From Amycolatopsis sacchari (GTDB lineage: Bacteria > Actinomycetota > Actinomycetes > Mycobacteriales > Pseudonocardiaceae): DNA of 64,000 nucleotides. Position 1 is the stretch's first letter. Each line of letters opens with the position of its first letter. Below the pieces are notes generated by a model. That model saw nothing but the letters and a program-made list of their open reading frames with translations, had not been told where the DNA came from and did not search any database. The position numbers were made by a program, and so were the translations under genes. Location: positions 1-64,000 of the forward strand of contig NZ_FORP01000016.1 in the NCBI RefSeq assembly GCF_900114035.1, written 5' to 3'. Below, in pieces: positions 1 to 8,782 of this stretch.

Positions 1-119
1 GCTCCACTTCACAACCGGAGGCCTTCACCTGTCAGCACGACAGGCCACCAACGGTCACCTCAACCCGGGACAACGTCCCTGAACATCACACCTAGGTCAT
101 GGCTGACAACGTTGTGGTT

Positions 120-543
120 CAGGTGATGACGGCGTGCAGGACGATGGCTGCCCGGTAGTCGGTGGCCAGCTTGTGTCCGCACCGGCCCTCCGGATGGGCG
201 GGGCACGTACAGGTGTCGCATCAGGGGCAGGAACGTCGTCGAGTCCCCGGCCTGCCCCGCGGTCAGCAGCGTGACCAGTGGCCGTCCGTTCCCGTCGACG
301 AGCTCGTGAATCTTCGTGGACGGCCCACCTCGTGAGCGGCCGAGCGCGTGGTCAGGCGGCTCGGTCCGAGGATGCGTGTAGTTCGACCCGGCCCCCTGTG
401 GTGCGGGTGATATTCGTCTGCCACGGCCCGAACACCGGCGGCACATCCCGCCACGCGATTCCACACCGGTACCGGTAGATGATGCCCTCGACCATCGCCC
501 GCGCATCCGAAAACGGCCGCCCCGGCTTACCGGTCCGAACCAC
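120..543 (-). pseudogene. decayed IS5-family transposase
   Basis: Reading leftward from 543, one frame gives a typical IS5-group N-terminus (GRPFSDARAMVEGIIYRYR, then GIAWRDVPPVFGPWQT). A second frame then carries the DDE-domain start (GAGSNYTHPRTEPPDHALG, then GGPSTKIHELVDGNGRPL and GQAGDS). The segment normally between them, about 50 residues, is missing, and the C-terminal part breaks up after GGPVRTQAGH. No single frame encodes a working enzyme and I could not find terminal inverted repeats. It lies next to the LCP gene and is most likely an old insertion scar. Confidence 0.8.
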
Positions 544-567
544 GCCCGATCTTTCTCAGACACGCCA

Positions 568-1803
568 CTAATTCACACACGTCACGCCGTTGATGCTGGT
601 CTGCGCGTACCCGCCCGAGGCCGCCGCGCCACCACCGCCCGTGTGGCCCACGAGCCCGGCGACGTACTGCTGCACCGCCTTCGGGTCCACCTGCACGATG
701 CTCTGCCCGTCCGGGCTGCGGCCGTTGATGGTCAGCACGGGGATGGTCTCGAACGACACGTCACCCGACGCCAGGCCCTTCGCCTTCTCCGCGAACTGCA
801 GCAGGTCGAAGTCCGGGTCCAGCACGAGCGACCGGTGCAGCGCGTCGGTGAGGTCCGTCAGCTTCCCGGGGTTGGTCAGCACACCGGCCGACAGCACCTT
901 GTGCAGTGCCGACCCGAGGAACACCTGCTGCCGCACGATCCGGTCGAGATCGCCCCGGGGCAGGTTCTTCCGCTGCCGCACGAACGACAGCGCCTCGCCG
1001 CCGGTCACCGTGTGCAGCCCGGCGGTGAAGTCCGCCCCGGAGTCCTTGTCCTCGGTCGCGTGGTTGAGGCACACCTGCACGCCGCCCAGCGCCTCGGTGA
1101 TGAGGTAGAAACCGAGCAGGTTGACCTCGGCGTAGTGGTCGATGCGCACCTGCGTGAAGTTCTGGATGGTCTGGACCAGGGCCTTGCGGCCGGCCTGGTC
1201 CGAATCGCGCTCGACCGCCGCGGAGTCGCGCTCGCCCCGGGCGCGCAGCTGGTTCGCCGCGGCGGCCTTCGTGGTGCCGAACACCGAGTTGATCTTCGCC
1301 TGCCCGCCTTTCGGCACGTCCACCCACGTGTCGCGGGGGATCGAGAGCGCGACGGGCTTGCCGCCGTTCTTGGGGACGCGCAGCAGGATGAGGGTGTCGG
1401 TGTTGATCGTGCCCGTCTGCTCGGTGCGCAACGTCTTCAGCATCGACAGCGGCAGCGGGTTGCCCTGCATGTCGGTCCGCGCGTCCACGCCCACCAGCAG
1501 GATGTCCTCGGCGCCGTCGTCCGCGGGCGGTGGGGGTGGCAGGTCCGGGCTGTCCGGTTCGCCGAGCACGTCGGTGGTGTGCAGATCGCCCTGCACCTGG
1601 TGGTAGGTCAGGTACGCGTAGCCCGTGGCGGCCAGCGCGACCACCGACAGCAGGGCCAGTGCGACCTTCGCCACCCGCGCCGGGACCCGCCCCCGCCGCC
1701 GCGGCTCCGGCTCGGTCCCGGCTTCGGGTCCGGCCTCCGGTTCGGTCGTCCTCGGGTGCGGCGTCGGCTTCTGCTGCTCAGCGCCGTCGTCGTCGGTGTC
1801 CAA
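568..1803 (-). CDS. LytR-CpsA-Psr (LCP) family cell wall glycopolymer ligase
   Basis: A 411-aa membrane protein. An acidic, proline-rich cytoplasmic tail (1-40) precedes one transmembrane segment (about 45-65) and an extracellular LCP domain from about residue 98. Visible LCP landmarks are DILLVGVDARTD, SIPRDTWVDVP and FVRQRKNLPRGDLDRI, including the arginines that bind the polyprenyl pyrophosphate. LCP enzymes move lipid-linked polysaccharide onto peptidoglycan. Start is TTG at 1803, preceded by GGGGAGAAA. The protein ends in CVN, as does its paralog next door. Position beside rhamnose and glycosyltransferase genes fits arabinogalactan or teichoic-type polymer attachment. Confidence 0.9.
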   Translation of the reverse strand: MDTDDDGAEQQKPTPHPRTTEPEAGPEAGTEPEPRRRGRVPARVAKVALALLSVVALAATGYAYLTYHQVQGDLHTTDVLGEPDSPDLPPPPPADDGAEDILLVGVDARTDMQGNPLPLSMLKTLRTEQTGTINTDTLILLRVPKNGGKPVALSIPRDTWVDVPKGGQAKINSVFGTTKAAAANQLRARGERDSAAVERDSDQAGRKALVQTIQNFTQVRIDHYAEVNLLGFYLITEALGGVQVCLNHATEDKDSGADFTAGLHTVTGGEALSFVRQRKNLPRGDLDRIVRQQVFLGSALHKVLSAGVLTNPGKLTDLTDALHRSLVLDPDFDLLQFAEKAKGLASGDVSFETIPVLTINGRSPDGQSIVQVDPKAVQQYVAGLVGHTGGGGAAASGGYAQTSINGVTCVN

Positions 1804-1858
1804 ACCGGTTTCTCCCCCTGCTCGCCCCTGCCTGTCGTCCCAGGTTAAGGCACGGGGG

Positions 1859-3172
1859 TCAGTTCACACAGGCGACTTCGCCACCCGTGATGGGCGGGGG
1901 CGCGCTGGACGGCGGCGGCAGCGACCGGCCGGCGGCACCGGCGTTGGCCCGGCCGGCGGAACTCGGTGGTGCCTTCGAGGACGGGGGCGCCGACGAGGTG
2001 GTCGGCGGGGTGGCCGTGGTGGACGTCGCGCCGGGGTCGGCGGTGAGCCCGTCGACGAACTGGTGCACCTGCGCCGGGTCGACGCGCAGCACGTCCGCGC
2101 CGCCGATGACCGCGTTGCCGAGCGTGGGGATGGTGCGGAACTCGATGCGGCCGCTGTCGAGACCGCGCATCTGGCCGGCGAACTGGGTCAGGTCCCAGTT
2201 GTCGGAGAGCACCACGGACTTCTTCACGGCGGTGATCACATCACCGAGTTTCCCGGGGTTCATCAGGACGTCCCGCGACAGGACCTTGCGCGCGAGCCCC
2301 GACAGGAACGCCTGCTGCCGCGCGATCCGGTCCAGGTCCCCGTTGGGCAGGTCGTAGCGCTGCCGCACGAAGGCCAGCGCCTGCACGCCCTCGACGGTCT
2401 GCCTGCCCGCGGGCAGGTCGACGCCGGACTTGCGCTCGTGCACCGGGCCGTTCAGGCACACCTCGACCCCGCCGAGGGCCCTGGTCACCTCGTAGAAGCT
2501 GGCGAGGTTCACCTCGGCGTAGCGGTCGATCATGCCGGGCTTGCCCATGAAGTTCTCGAGCGTGGCGACGAGGTTCTGGCGGCCGGCGTTCTTCGCCTGC
2601 CGGTCGGCCTCCTTCAGGTCCACGCCCCGCTGCTGCAACTGGCGGAACCGCTCGTTGTAGGCGTAGACGAACGCCCCGTTGAGCTTGTGCTTGCCGAAGC
2701 CCCCGGCGAGTTCCACCCAGGAGTCACGCGGGAACGAGATCGCGACGGCCCGGCGCCCGTCCTGCGGGATGTGCACGAGGATCATCGTGTCGGTCTGCTT
2801 CTCGCCCTCGGCGTCCCCGGCGTGCAGCATGTCCAGCACCTCACGCGGCAGCGGGTTGCCCTGCCCGTCGGTGCGGCTGTCCATGCCCACCAGCAGGATG
2901 TCCACCGCGCCGTCGAGCGGGACCGCGTGCAACTCGTTGTCCGCGAACACTTCGCTGGTCGTCAGCCCCTGGTTCGGGTCGCCGACGAACTGCCAGCCGT
3001 ACCACGTCAGCACCAGCACGGCGACGGACACGAGTGCCACGATGGCCTTGCCGCCCCGCAGGGCGAAGACCGCGAACCACGGCCTGCGCCCCCTGGGTGA
3101 AGGGATGGGCGGCGGGGGCCATTCGGGTATCTCTTCCGTGGCGTCCTGGCGGGTCGCAACCCCGTCGGTCAC
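1859..3172 (-). CDS. LytR-CpsA-Psr (LCP) family cell wall glycopolymer ligase
   Basis: Second LCP protein, 437 aa. The GTG start at 3172 is chosen over an ATG at 3196 because AGGAGG lies 7 nt upstream of it. Domains are a proline-rich tail, one transmembrane helix (about 41-60) and an LCP domain opening with DILLVGMDSRTD and containing ISFPRDSWVEL and FVRQRYDLPNGDLDRI. It is clearly paralogous to the gene at 568-1803 and shares its CVN terminus. A -10 candidate TAATCT at 3212-3217 drives it divergently from rmlB. In mycobacteria an LCP gene (Rv3267, from memory) also sits next to rmlD, wbbL and manB. Confidence 0.9.
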   Translation of the reverse strand: MTDGVATRQDATEEIPEWPPPPIPSPRGRRPWFAVFALRGGKAIVALVSVAVLVLTWYGWQFVGDPNQGLTTSEVFADNELHAVPLDGAVDILLVGMDSRTDGQGNPLPREVLDMLHAGDAEGEKQTDTMILVHIPQDGRRAVAISFPRDSWVELAGGFGKHKLNGAFVYAYNERFRQLQQRGVDLKEADRQAKNAGRQNLVATLENFMGKPGMIDRYAEVNLASFYEVTRALGGVEVCLNGPVHERKSGVDLPAGRQTVEGVQALAFVRQRYDLPNGDLDRIARQQAFLSGLARKVLSRDVLMNPGKLGDVITAVKKSVVLSDNWDLTQFAGQMRGLDSGRIEFRTIPTLGNAVIGGADVLRVDPAQVHQFVDGLTADPGATSTTATPPTTSSAPPSSKAPPSSAGRANAGAAGRSLPPPSSAPPPITGGEVACVN

Positions 3173-3211
3173 GGTCGCTCCTCCTGCCCCCACCATTTTG
3201 TGAATGCTTCC

Positions 3212-3257
3212 AGATTACTGTTCCCTCTACAGAGACGTGTCTCGGCTGGGTTACGTT
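3212..3257. promoter_or_regulatory. divergent promoter region for the LCP gene and rmlB
   Basis: TAATCT (minus strand, 3212-3217) and TACGTT (plus strand, 3252-3257) fit the actinobacterial TANNNT -10 pattern. They point away from each other between the LCP gene and rmlB. No convincing -35 boxes are visible. Confidence 0.4.
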
Positions 3258-3298
3258 GCCCGGGTTGCGGAAATCGATGTTCGGAAGGGCGGAAGCCG

Positions 3299-4291
3299 AT
3301 GCGGGTGCTGGTGACCGGGGGAGCGGGTTTCATCGGGTCGCACTACGTGCGCCAGACGCTGACGGGTGCGTACCCGGCACTCGCCGACGCCGAGGTCGTG
3401 GTGCTGGACAAGCTGACCTACGCGGGCAACCCGGCGAACCTCGCCCCGGTCGCCGACAGCCCGCGGTTCGAGTTCGTGCAGGGCGACATCTGTGACGGCG
3501 CGCTGGTGTCGGAGCTGATGACGGGTGTCGACCTGGTGGTGCACTTCGCCGCCGAGTCCCATGTGGACCGGTCGATCCTCGGTTCGGCGGACTTCGTGCT
3601 CACCAACGTGCTGGGCACGCAGACCCTGCTGCAGGCCGCGCTCGGCGCCGGCGTGGGCAAGTTCGTGCACGTCTCGACCGACGAGGTGTACGGCTCGATC
3701 GCCGAGGGCTCCTGGCCGGAAGACCACGCGCTGGAGCCGAATTCCCCCTATTCGGCGTCGAAGGCGTCCTCGGACCTGCTGGCACGGGCCTTCTTCCGCA
3801 CGCACGGCCTCCCGGTGTGCGTCACGCGGTGCTCGAACAACTACGGTCCGTACCAGTTTCCCGAAAAGGTCATCCCGCTGTTCGTGACGAACCTGCTCGA
3901 CGGCGCGAAGGTGCCGCTCTACGGCGACGGGCTGAACGTCCGTGACTGGCTGCACGTGGACGATCACTGCCGCGGCATCCAGCTCGTCGCGGAGTCGGGC
4001 AGGGCCGGGGAGGTCTACAACATCGGTGGCGGCACGGAACTCACCAACCGGGAGCTGACCGAGCGGCTGCTCGCCGCGCTCGGCGCCGGCTGGGACAGGG
4101 TCGAGCCGGTGCCCGACCGCAAGGGCCACGACCGCCGGTATTCCGTGGACATCACGAAGATCAGCACGGAGCTGGGGTACCGGCCCCAGGTGCCGTTCGA
4201 CGAGGGCCTGGCCGACACCGTGCGCTGGTACCGCGAGAACCGCTCGTGGTGGGAGCCGCTCAAGGAGCGCGCCGCGCTGGCCGGGAAGTGA
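3299..4291 (+). CDS. rmlB: dTDP-glucose 4,6-dehydratase
   Basis: A 330-aa extended SDR enzyme that makes dTDP-4-keto-6-deoxyglucose, the second step to dTDP-L-rhamnose. Seen: NAD-binding VTGGAGFIGSHYVR at the N-terminus, HFAAESHVDRSI, the STDEVYGS active-site segment, the YSASKASSD catalytic YxxxK, and the family signature NNYGPYQFPEKVIPLF. The start is ATG at 3299, giving the canonical MRVLVTGG; an upstream in-frame ATG would add an unrelated Cys-rich stretch. rmlD follows after 8 nt, so the pair forms one transcript. Rhamnose is needed for the arabinogalactan linker in this group. Confidence 0.96.
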   Translation: MRVLVTGGAGFIGSHYVRQTLTGAYPALADAEVVVLDKLTYAGNPANLAPVADSPRFEFVQGDICDGALVSELMTGVDLVVHFAAESHVDRSILGSADFVLTNVLGTQTLLQAALGAGVGKFVHVSTDEVYGSIAEGSWPEDHALEPNSPYSASKASSDLLARAFFRTHGLPVCVTRCSNNYGPYQFPEKVIPLFVTNLLDGAKVPLYGDGLNVRDWLHVDDHCRGIQLVAESGRAGEVYNIGGGTELTNRELTERLLAALGAGWDRVEPVPDRKGHDRRYSVDITKISTELGYRPQVPFDEGLADTVRWYRENRSWWEPLKERAALAGK

Positions 4292-4299
4292 GGGCACCG

Positions 4300-5190
4300 A
4301 TGCTCAGTGTGCTGGTACCCGGCGGATCCGGGCAGCTCGGCCGGGACCTGGCGGCGCTGGCGTCGCCGGAGGTGGACGTCACCGCGCCGGGATCGGCGGA
4401 GCTGGACGTGACCGACGCGGGTGCGGTGATCGCCGCGGTCGGCGCGCTGGCCGAGCGGGCGCGGGAAAGCGGCCGGAAACCCCTGGTGGTCAACGCCGCG
4501 GCCTACACCGCGGTGGACAAGGCGGAGACCGACGAGCGGCGCGCGTTCGCGGTCAATGTGGACGGTCCCCGCGTGCTCGCGGCCGCGTGCTCGTCACGCG
4601 GGGTGCCGCTGGTGCACGTGTCGACGGACTACGTGTTCCCCGGCGACGCCGACCGGCCGTACGAACCGGAGGACGAGGTCGGCCCGCGCAGCGCGTACGG
4701 GCGGACGAAGGCCGCCGGGGAGGACGCCGTGCTGGGTTCCGGCGCGCGGGCCTGGGTGGTGCGCACGGCCTGGGTCTACGGGGTGAGCGGGGCGAACTTC
4801 GTGAAGACCATGGTCCGGCTGGAGGGTGAGCGGGACACGCTGTCCGTTGTGGACGACCAGCGGGGCTCGCCCACGTGGTCGGCCGACCTCGCCGCCGGAC
4901 TGCTCGAACTCGGTCGGGCCATTGTGGACGGTGGTGGTCCTGCCCGCCGGGTGCTGCATTGCACCGGCGGCGGCGAGACGACGTGGTACGGCTTCACGAG
5001 GGCGATCTTCGAGGAGCTGGGTGCGGACCCGGAGCGGGTGAAGCCCTGCACCACCGAGGAGTTCCCCCGCCCGGCACCACGCCCGGCGTACTCGGTGCTG
5101 TCGAACAAGTCGTGGGCCGACGCGGGGCTCACGCCCTTGCGGCACTGGCGGGAGGCGTTGTCCGCCTACTTCGCGGCCGCCCGCCGGTAG
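4300..5190 (+). CDS. rmlD: dTDP-4-dehydrorhamnose reductase
   Basis: A 296-aa SDR that performs the last step of dTDP-L-rhamnose synthesis. Visible motifs are the nucleotide-binding GGSGQLGRDLA, the STDYVF serine-tyrosine region and YGRTKAAGE (YxxxK). It follows rmlB by 8 nt. Its 3' end overlaps the convergent glycosyltransferase gene by 25 nt, so the two transcripts must collide or overlap. Start ATG at 4300 gives the normal length for the family. Confidence 0.95.
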   Translation: MLSVLVPGGSGQLGRDLAALASPEVDVTAPGSAELDVTDAGAVIAAVGALAERARESGRKPLVVNAAAYTAVDKAETDERRAFAVNVDGPRVLAAACSSRGVPLVHVSTDYVFPGDADRPYEPEDEVGPRSAYGRTKAAGEDAVLGSGARAWVVRTAWVYGVSGANFVKTMVRLEGERDTLSVVDDQRGSPTWSADLAAGLLELGRAIVDGGGPARRVLHCTGGGETTWYGFTRAIFEELGADPERVKPCTTEEFPRPAPRPAYSVLSNKSWADAGLTPLRHWREALSAYFAAARR

Positions 5191-6251
5191 GCCTCGACGG
5201 TGGCGTCGGCGCACCGGCGCCACGTGAAGCCACCGGCGTGCGCACGCCGCTCGGCGGACAGCGACGGGTCGCGGACCTCGGAAACCGCTTCCCGCAGCGC
5301 TGCGACCAGCGCGTCCACGTCGCCGTAGGGCACCAGGTGGGCGTAGCCGCCCGAGATCTCCCGCAGCGCCGGGATGTCCGTGCACACCACCGGCACGTCG
5401 CATGCAAGCGCTTCCAGCACCGGCAGGCCGAACCCCTCCTCACGCGAGGGCAGCACCAGCGCCGAAGCGCCCGCCACGACGTTACGCAAATCCACTTCGG
5501 ACAGATAACCCGCGTGCCTTGCTCGGCCCGACACGTGCACCGGGCCTGGGCCGGAGAACACCAGCGGCGGCAGCTCAGGGGCCGCCGCGTGTGCCTTGAG
5601 CAGCCAGTCCAGCCCCTTGCGCGGGTTCGAGGCGCCGACGTAGAGCAGGTACTCCGAGGGCAGCCGCAGCCGTTCGCGCGTCTCCTTGTTCGGCGGCCGC
5701 CCGGTGAACCACGCCGCGTCCACGCCCAGAGGCGTCACCTGGATCTTCTCTCGGGGCACGGAAAGGCGTTCGGCGACCGTTTCGGCTACCGCCTCCGTGG
5801 GCGTGCAAACGACGCGGGCCTGCGCCGCACCCTGGCGCACCAGCCTGGGCAGCTCGCGGTCGCTCGGCGCCAGTTCCTCCGGCGCGTCGAGGAAGGCGAG
5901 GTCGTGGATCGTCAGCACCCCGGCGGCGCGCAGCGAACGCGGCAACACGAAGTTGGTCCCGTGCACGACATCCGCCCGCCCGGCGAACAGTTCGACCGGC
6001 GGGAACGGCGAGTGCAGCCAGCTGGCCCGCAGCAGCCGCGCCGCGACGGGCATGCCGCGGGCGCGGGCACCGTGCGGGAGGACGTGCCGCAGCCGTCGCC
6101 AGCCGCGCAGCGTGAACGCCACCGCGCGAGTGTCCACATCGGACCGTGAAGCCAGCTCCTCGGCCAGCGAAGCGGTGTAGCGGCCGATGCCCGTCCGCGC
6201 CCCGAGCAAGGGGGTGCCGTCGAGCAGGACTTTCAACGGCCGGTCAGCCAC
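5166..6251 (-). CDS. GT4-type glycosyltransferase
   Basis: A 361-aa GT-B glycosyltransferase. The N-terminal domain opens with LLDGTPLLGARTGIGRYTASL. The C-terminal donor-binding domain has YVGASNPRKGLDWLLKAH and the E-x7-E segment REEGFGLPVLEALACDVPVV. The start overlaps the stop of the GT2-GT4 gene by 8 nt, so it is the last gene of a three-gene coupled operon read leftward. The sugar it adds cannot be told from sequence. The rml, wbbL and manB context suggests rhamnose- or mannose-containing envelope glycan. Confidence 0.88.
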   Translation of the reverse strand: MADRPLKVLLDGTPLLGARTGIGRYTASLAEELASRSDVDTRAVAFTLRGWRRLRHVLPHGARARGMPVAARLLRASWLHSPFPPVELFAGRADVVHGTNFVLPRSLRAAGVLTIHDLAFLDAPEELAPSDRELPRLVRQGAAQARVVCTPTEAVAETVAERLSVPREKIQVTPLGVDAAWFTGRPPNKETRERLRLPSEYLLYVGASNPRKGLDWLLKAHAAAPELPPLVFSGPGPVHVSGRARHAGYLSEVDLRNVVAGASALVLPSREEGFGLPVLEALACDVPVVCTDIPALREISGGYAHLVPYGDVDALVAALREAVSEVRDPSLSAERRAHAGGFTWRRCADATVEAYRRAAAK

Positions 6252-8751
6252 GGCTTCTGGCCAGCTTCTTCAGACGCCCGGCGGCGCGCCGGGCCAGCTC
6301 CTTCGGACCGCCGTCGGCGAGGTACTCCCGCACCAGCGCGAGGTCGCGGCGGAGGGCTTCGGTGCCCCGCAACGGTGCCGAGACCACCAGGTCCGCCGCC
6401 CCCGGCAGCCGGTCGGCGGCGGGACGCGGGTTCCGGCAGAACTCGACGAGCGGCTTGAGCGCTTCGGGCCAGGCGTACCGGCGGGCGACCGCCGCGATCC
6501 GCTCCTTGCACCCGGCGGCGAACTCCTCGTCGTACATCGCGCGTTCCAGCGCGTCCGCGAGCGCGTCGGCGTCCTCCGCGGGCACGACCACGCCGAGCTT
6601 CTCGTCCCGCACCAGGTCGGCGAACGCGTCCCCGTCGGTCGTCACGATCGGCAGGCCCGCCCACAGGTAGTCCAGCACGCGGGTGCGGAAGGCGAACGTG
6701 GTCTCGACGTGCTCGAAGTGCGTCGTCACGCCGCAGTCGGCGTCGAGCAGCCAGTTCTGCCGCTCGCCGTAGGGCACCCAGTGCTCGTTGAAGAACACGT
6801 GCTTGCCGGTCAGCCCGAGCCGGTCGGCGAGCCGCATCGTGCGCGCGCCGATGTCCATCTCCGCGACCTCGGGGTTCGGGTGCTTCATACCGAGGAACAC
6901 CAGCCGCACGTCGGGCCGCCGCTGCCGCAGCCGGTCGATCGCGCCGACGAGCGTGAGCGGGTCGAACCAGCTGTACACGCCACCGGCCCACAGCACGACG
7001 TGGTCGGTCTCGGCGATGCCGTCCAGCGTCGCGCGGAGACCGGGGCCGGTGCGCACGGGCGGTTCGGCGTGCAGGCCGAACGGGACGACGGCGAGCAGCG
7101 ACTGCGTGGTCGGGTCGGCGTCGTACAGGCGGGGGGTGAGCCTGCCGAGCGCGGCGAGGTGGCCGAGCCAGAAGTGGCGCTGCCGCTCGGAGGCGCAGAG
7201 GAAGAAGTCGCCGCGCTCCAGCTGCGCGTCGAGCACGCGCGTGACGCCCACGAGGTCCGCGGCGCGCTTGTCGTCCGGCGCGCTCTTGCCCTGTTCGAGC
7301 AGCTCCAGGTGCATCGGGTCGTACAGGTCGCACACCACGATCTTGTGCGAGTGCTCCGCCTTGAGCGCGGGTGCCATCTCCAGCACGTGCCCTTGCAGGA
7401 TCACCACGTCGGCCCACTCGACCGGCTCGGTGAGGTCGCGCTTGCGGGCGGCGCTGACGGGGAACGGCGCGGGCGGGGGAGCGGCGACCGGGTTCACGGT
7501 GACCAGCCGGACGTCGTGCTCGGGGGCGAGGGCGCTCGCGATGTTCCAGGCGCGGATCGCGGGGCCGGCCATCCGCTCGGTGATCGCGTCCCCGGTCAGC
7601 ACGAGGATCTTGCGCCGCTGCCCGAACACGCTCTCGATGCCGAAGGCTTCGACGAGGATCTCGTGTGCGGCGAGGTAGCGCGGCAGCGGGTAGGCGGGCT
7701 CAAGTGCCTTGCGCAGCAACGGGATCAGGTCCGCGTCGGTGCGCACCCTGGCGGCCTGCTCGGCCTTGCGGGACTCGGCAAGCGAGGGCAGCAGCTCGAC
7801 GAACTGGTCGATCGCCAGCACTCCCGCGAGCGTCGTCCTCGGCACCTCGACCGGCGTCGTGTCGACGGGCTTCACGCCCTTCGCGAGGTCGAGCTGCGTC
7901 GCGTCCAGCTCGCCGCGGGCGGTCGCGCGGCGGACGGCCAGCGCGAGCGCGGCGGGCAGCACCTTCGCCAGCGTCTCGTCGGAGACGTTCTTGTACAGCG
8001 CGGCGAGTGCGTTGCGCTCCAGCAGGAACGTCTCGCGGCCCGTGTCCGGAGCGTCCACTTCGGACATCGTGGCGTGGTGGCGGTGGTAGGCCAGCGACTC
8101 CGGCACGTACCGCACGCGCCAGCCCCGCAGGTTCAGCCGCCAGCCGAGGTCCACGTCCTCGTAGAACATGAAGAAGCGCTCGTCGAAGCCGCCCAGCTCG
8201 GTGAACACGCTCGCGCGCACGAACATCGCCGAGCCCGTGGCGAACAGGACGTCCTTGGCGGCCTCGTGCTCTCCGGACGGCAGGTCGGCGAGCGGGCTGC
8301 CCGCGTGTCGCTTGTAGCCCATGCCGAACCACGTCAGCCCGGCGTCCACGAAGTCAGTACCGGTCCCGTCCCAGTCCAGCACCTTGCTCGCGACGGCGGC
8401 GACGGTCGGTTCCGCGGTCAGGGTCGCGACGGCCGCGCGCACCCAGTTCCGGTCGGGGCGGGCGTCGTTGTTGAGGAACGCGAGGACGCTGCCCTGTGCG
8501 TGCCGCGCGCCGAGGTTGCAGCCACCGGCGAAGCCGAGGTTTTCGGAGGACTCGACCAGCTTGATCCCGGGGACCGCCTTGAGCCGGGCCACGTCGTCGC
8601 CGCCGGAGGCGTTGTCGACGCAGATCACCTCGAGCCGGGGGTAGTCCAGGTCCTCGCGCAGGGCGCGCAGGCACGTGATCGTGTCGTCCGCGCCGCGGTA
8701 GTTCACCACGATCACCGAGACGAGCGGTAAAGGCGAATCCCCCTGGCCCAA
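6244..8751 (-). CDS. two-domain glycosyltransferase (GT2 plus GT4)
   Basis: An 835-aa fusion of two glycosyltransferase folds. The N-terminal GT-A part shows VSVIVVNYRGADD, VDNASGGDDVA, NNDARPDRNW and FFMFYEDVDLGWRL, as in rhamnosyl/galactofuranosyl GT2 enzymes. After an alpha-helical linker, from about residue 390, a GT-B part starts at KILVLTGDAITERMAGPAIR and continues to DADALADALERAMYD. The start is TTG at 8751, preceded by an ideal CGGAGG with 6-nt spacing; the in-frame upstream extension has no family-like sequence. The middle gene of the leftward glycosyltransferase operon. One protein could add two different sugars in succession. Confidence 0.85.
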   Translation of the reverse strand: MGQGDSPLPLVSVIVVNYRGADDTITCLRALREDLDYPRLEVICVDNASGGDDVARLKAVPGIKLVESSENLGFAGGCNLGARHAQGSVLAFLNNDARPDRNWVRAAVATLTAEPTVAAVASKVLDWDGTGTDFVDAGLTWFGMGYKRHAGSPLADLPSGEHEAAKDVLFATGSAMFVRASVFTELGGFDERFFMFYEDVDLGWRLNLRGWRVRYVPESLAYHRHHATMSEVDAPDTGRETFLLERNALAALYKNVSDETLAKVLPAALALAVRRATARGELDATQLDLAKGVKPVDTTPVEVPRTTLAGVLAIDQFVELLPSLAESRKAEQAARVRTDADLIPLLRKALEPAYPLPRYLAAHEILVEAFGIESVFGQRRKILVLTGDAITERMAGPAIRAWNIASALAPEHDVRLVTVNPVAAPPPAPFPVSAARKRDLTEPVEWADVVILQGHVLEMAPALKAEHSHKIVVCDLYDPMHLELLEQGKSAPDDKRAADLVGVTRVLDAQLERGDFFLCASERQRHFWLGHLAALGRLTPRLYDADPTTQSLLAVVPFGLHAEPPVRTGPGLRATLDGIAETDHVVLWAGGVYSWFDPLTLVGAIDRLRQRRPDVRLVFLGMKHPNPEVAEMDIGARTMRLADRLGLTGKHVFFNEHWVPYGERQNWLLDADCGVTTHFEHVETTFAFRTRVLDYLWAGLPIVTTDGDAFADLVRDEKLGVVVPAEDADALADALERAMYDEEFAAGCKERIAAVARRYAWPEALKPLVEFCRNPRPAADRLPGAADLVVSAPLRGTEALRRDLALVREYLADGGPKELARRAAGRLKKLARSRG

Positions 8752-8782
8752 TGCCGACCTCCGTGCTCCGGTTGAAAGGAGC

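Noticed and set aside
120-543. an intact insertion sequence
   Set aside because: The reading frame is broken by an internal deletion and the C-terminus is lost; no terminal inverted repeats or target duplication found.
643-1848. 401-codon plus-strand frame opposite the LCP gene, and similar long antisense frames across the window
   Set aside because: These are mirror frames of real genes in high-GC DNA; their translations are Arg/Pro/Ala-rich without family motifs, while the opposite strand has clear domains.
6187-8730. 847-codon plus-strand frame
   Set aside because: It is antisense to the GT2-GT4 gene, has low-complexity Val/Arg/His-rich translation and no plausible start signal; the minus-strand protein has full glycosyltransferase motifs.
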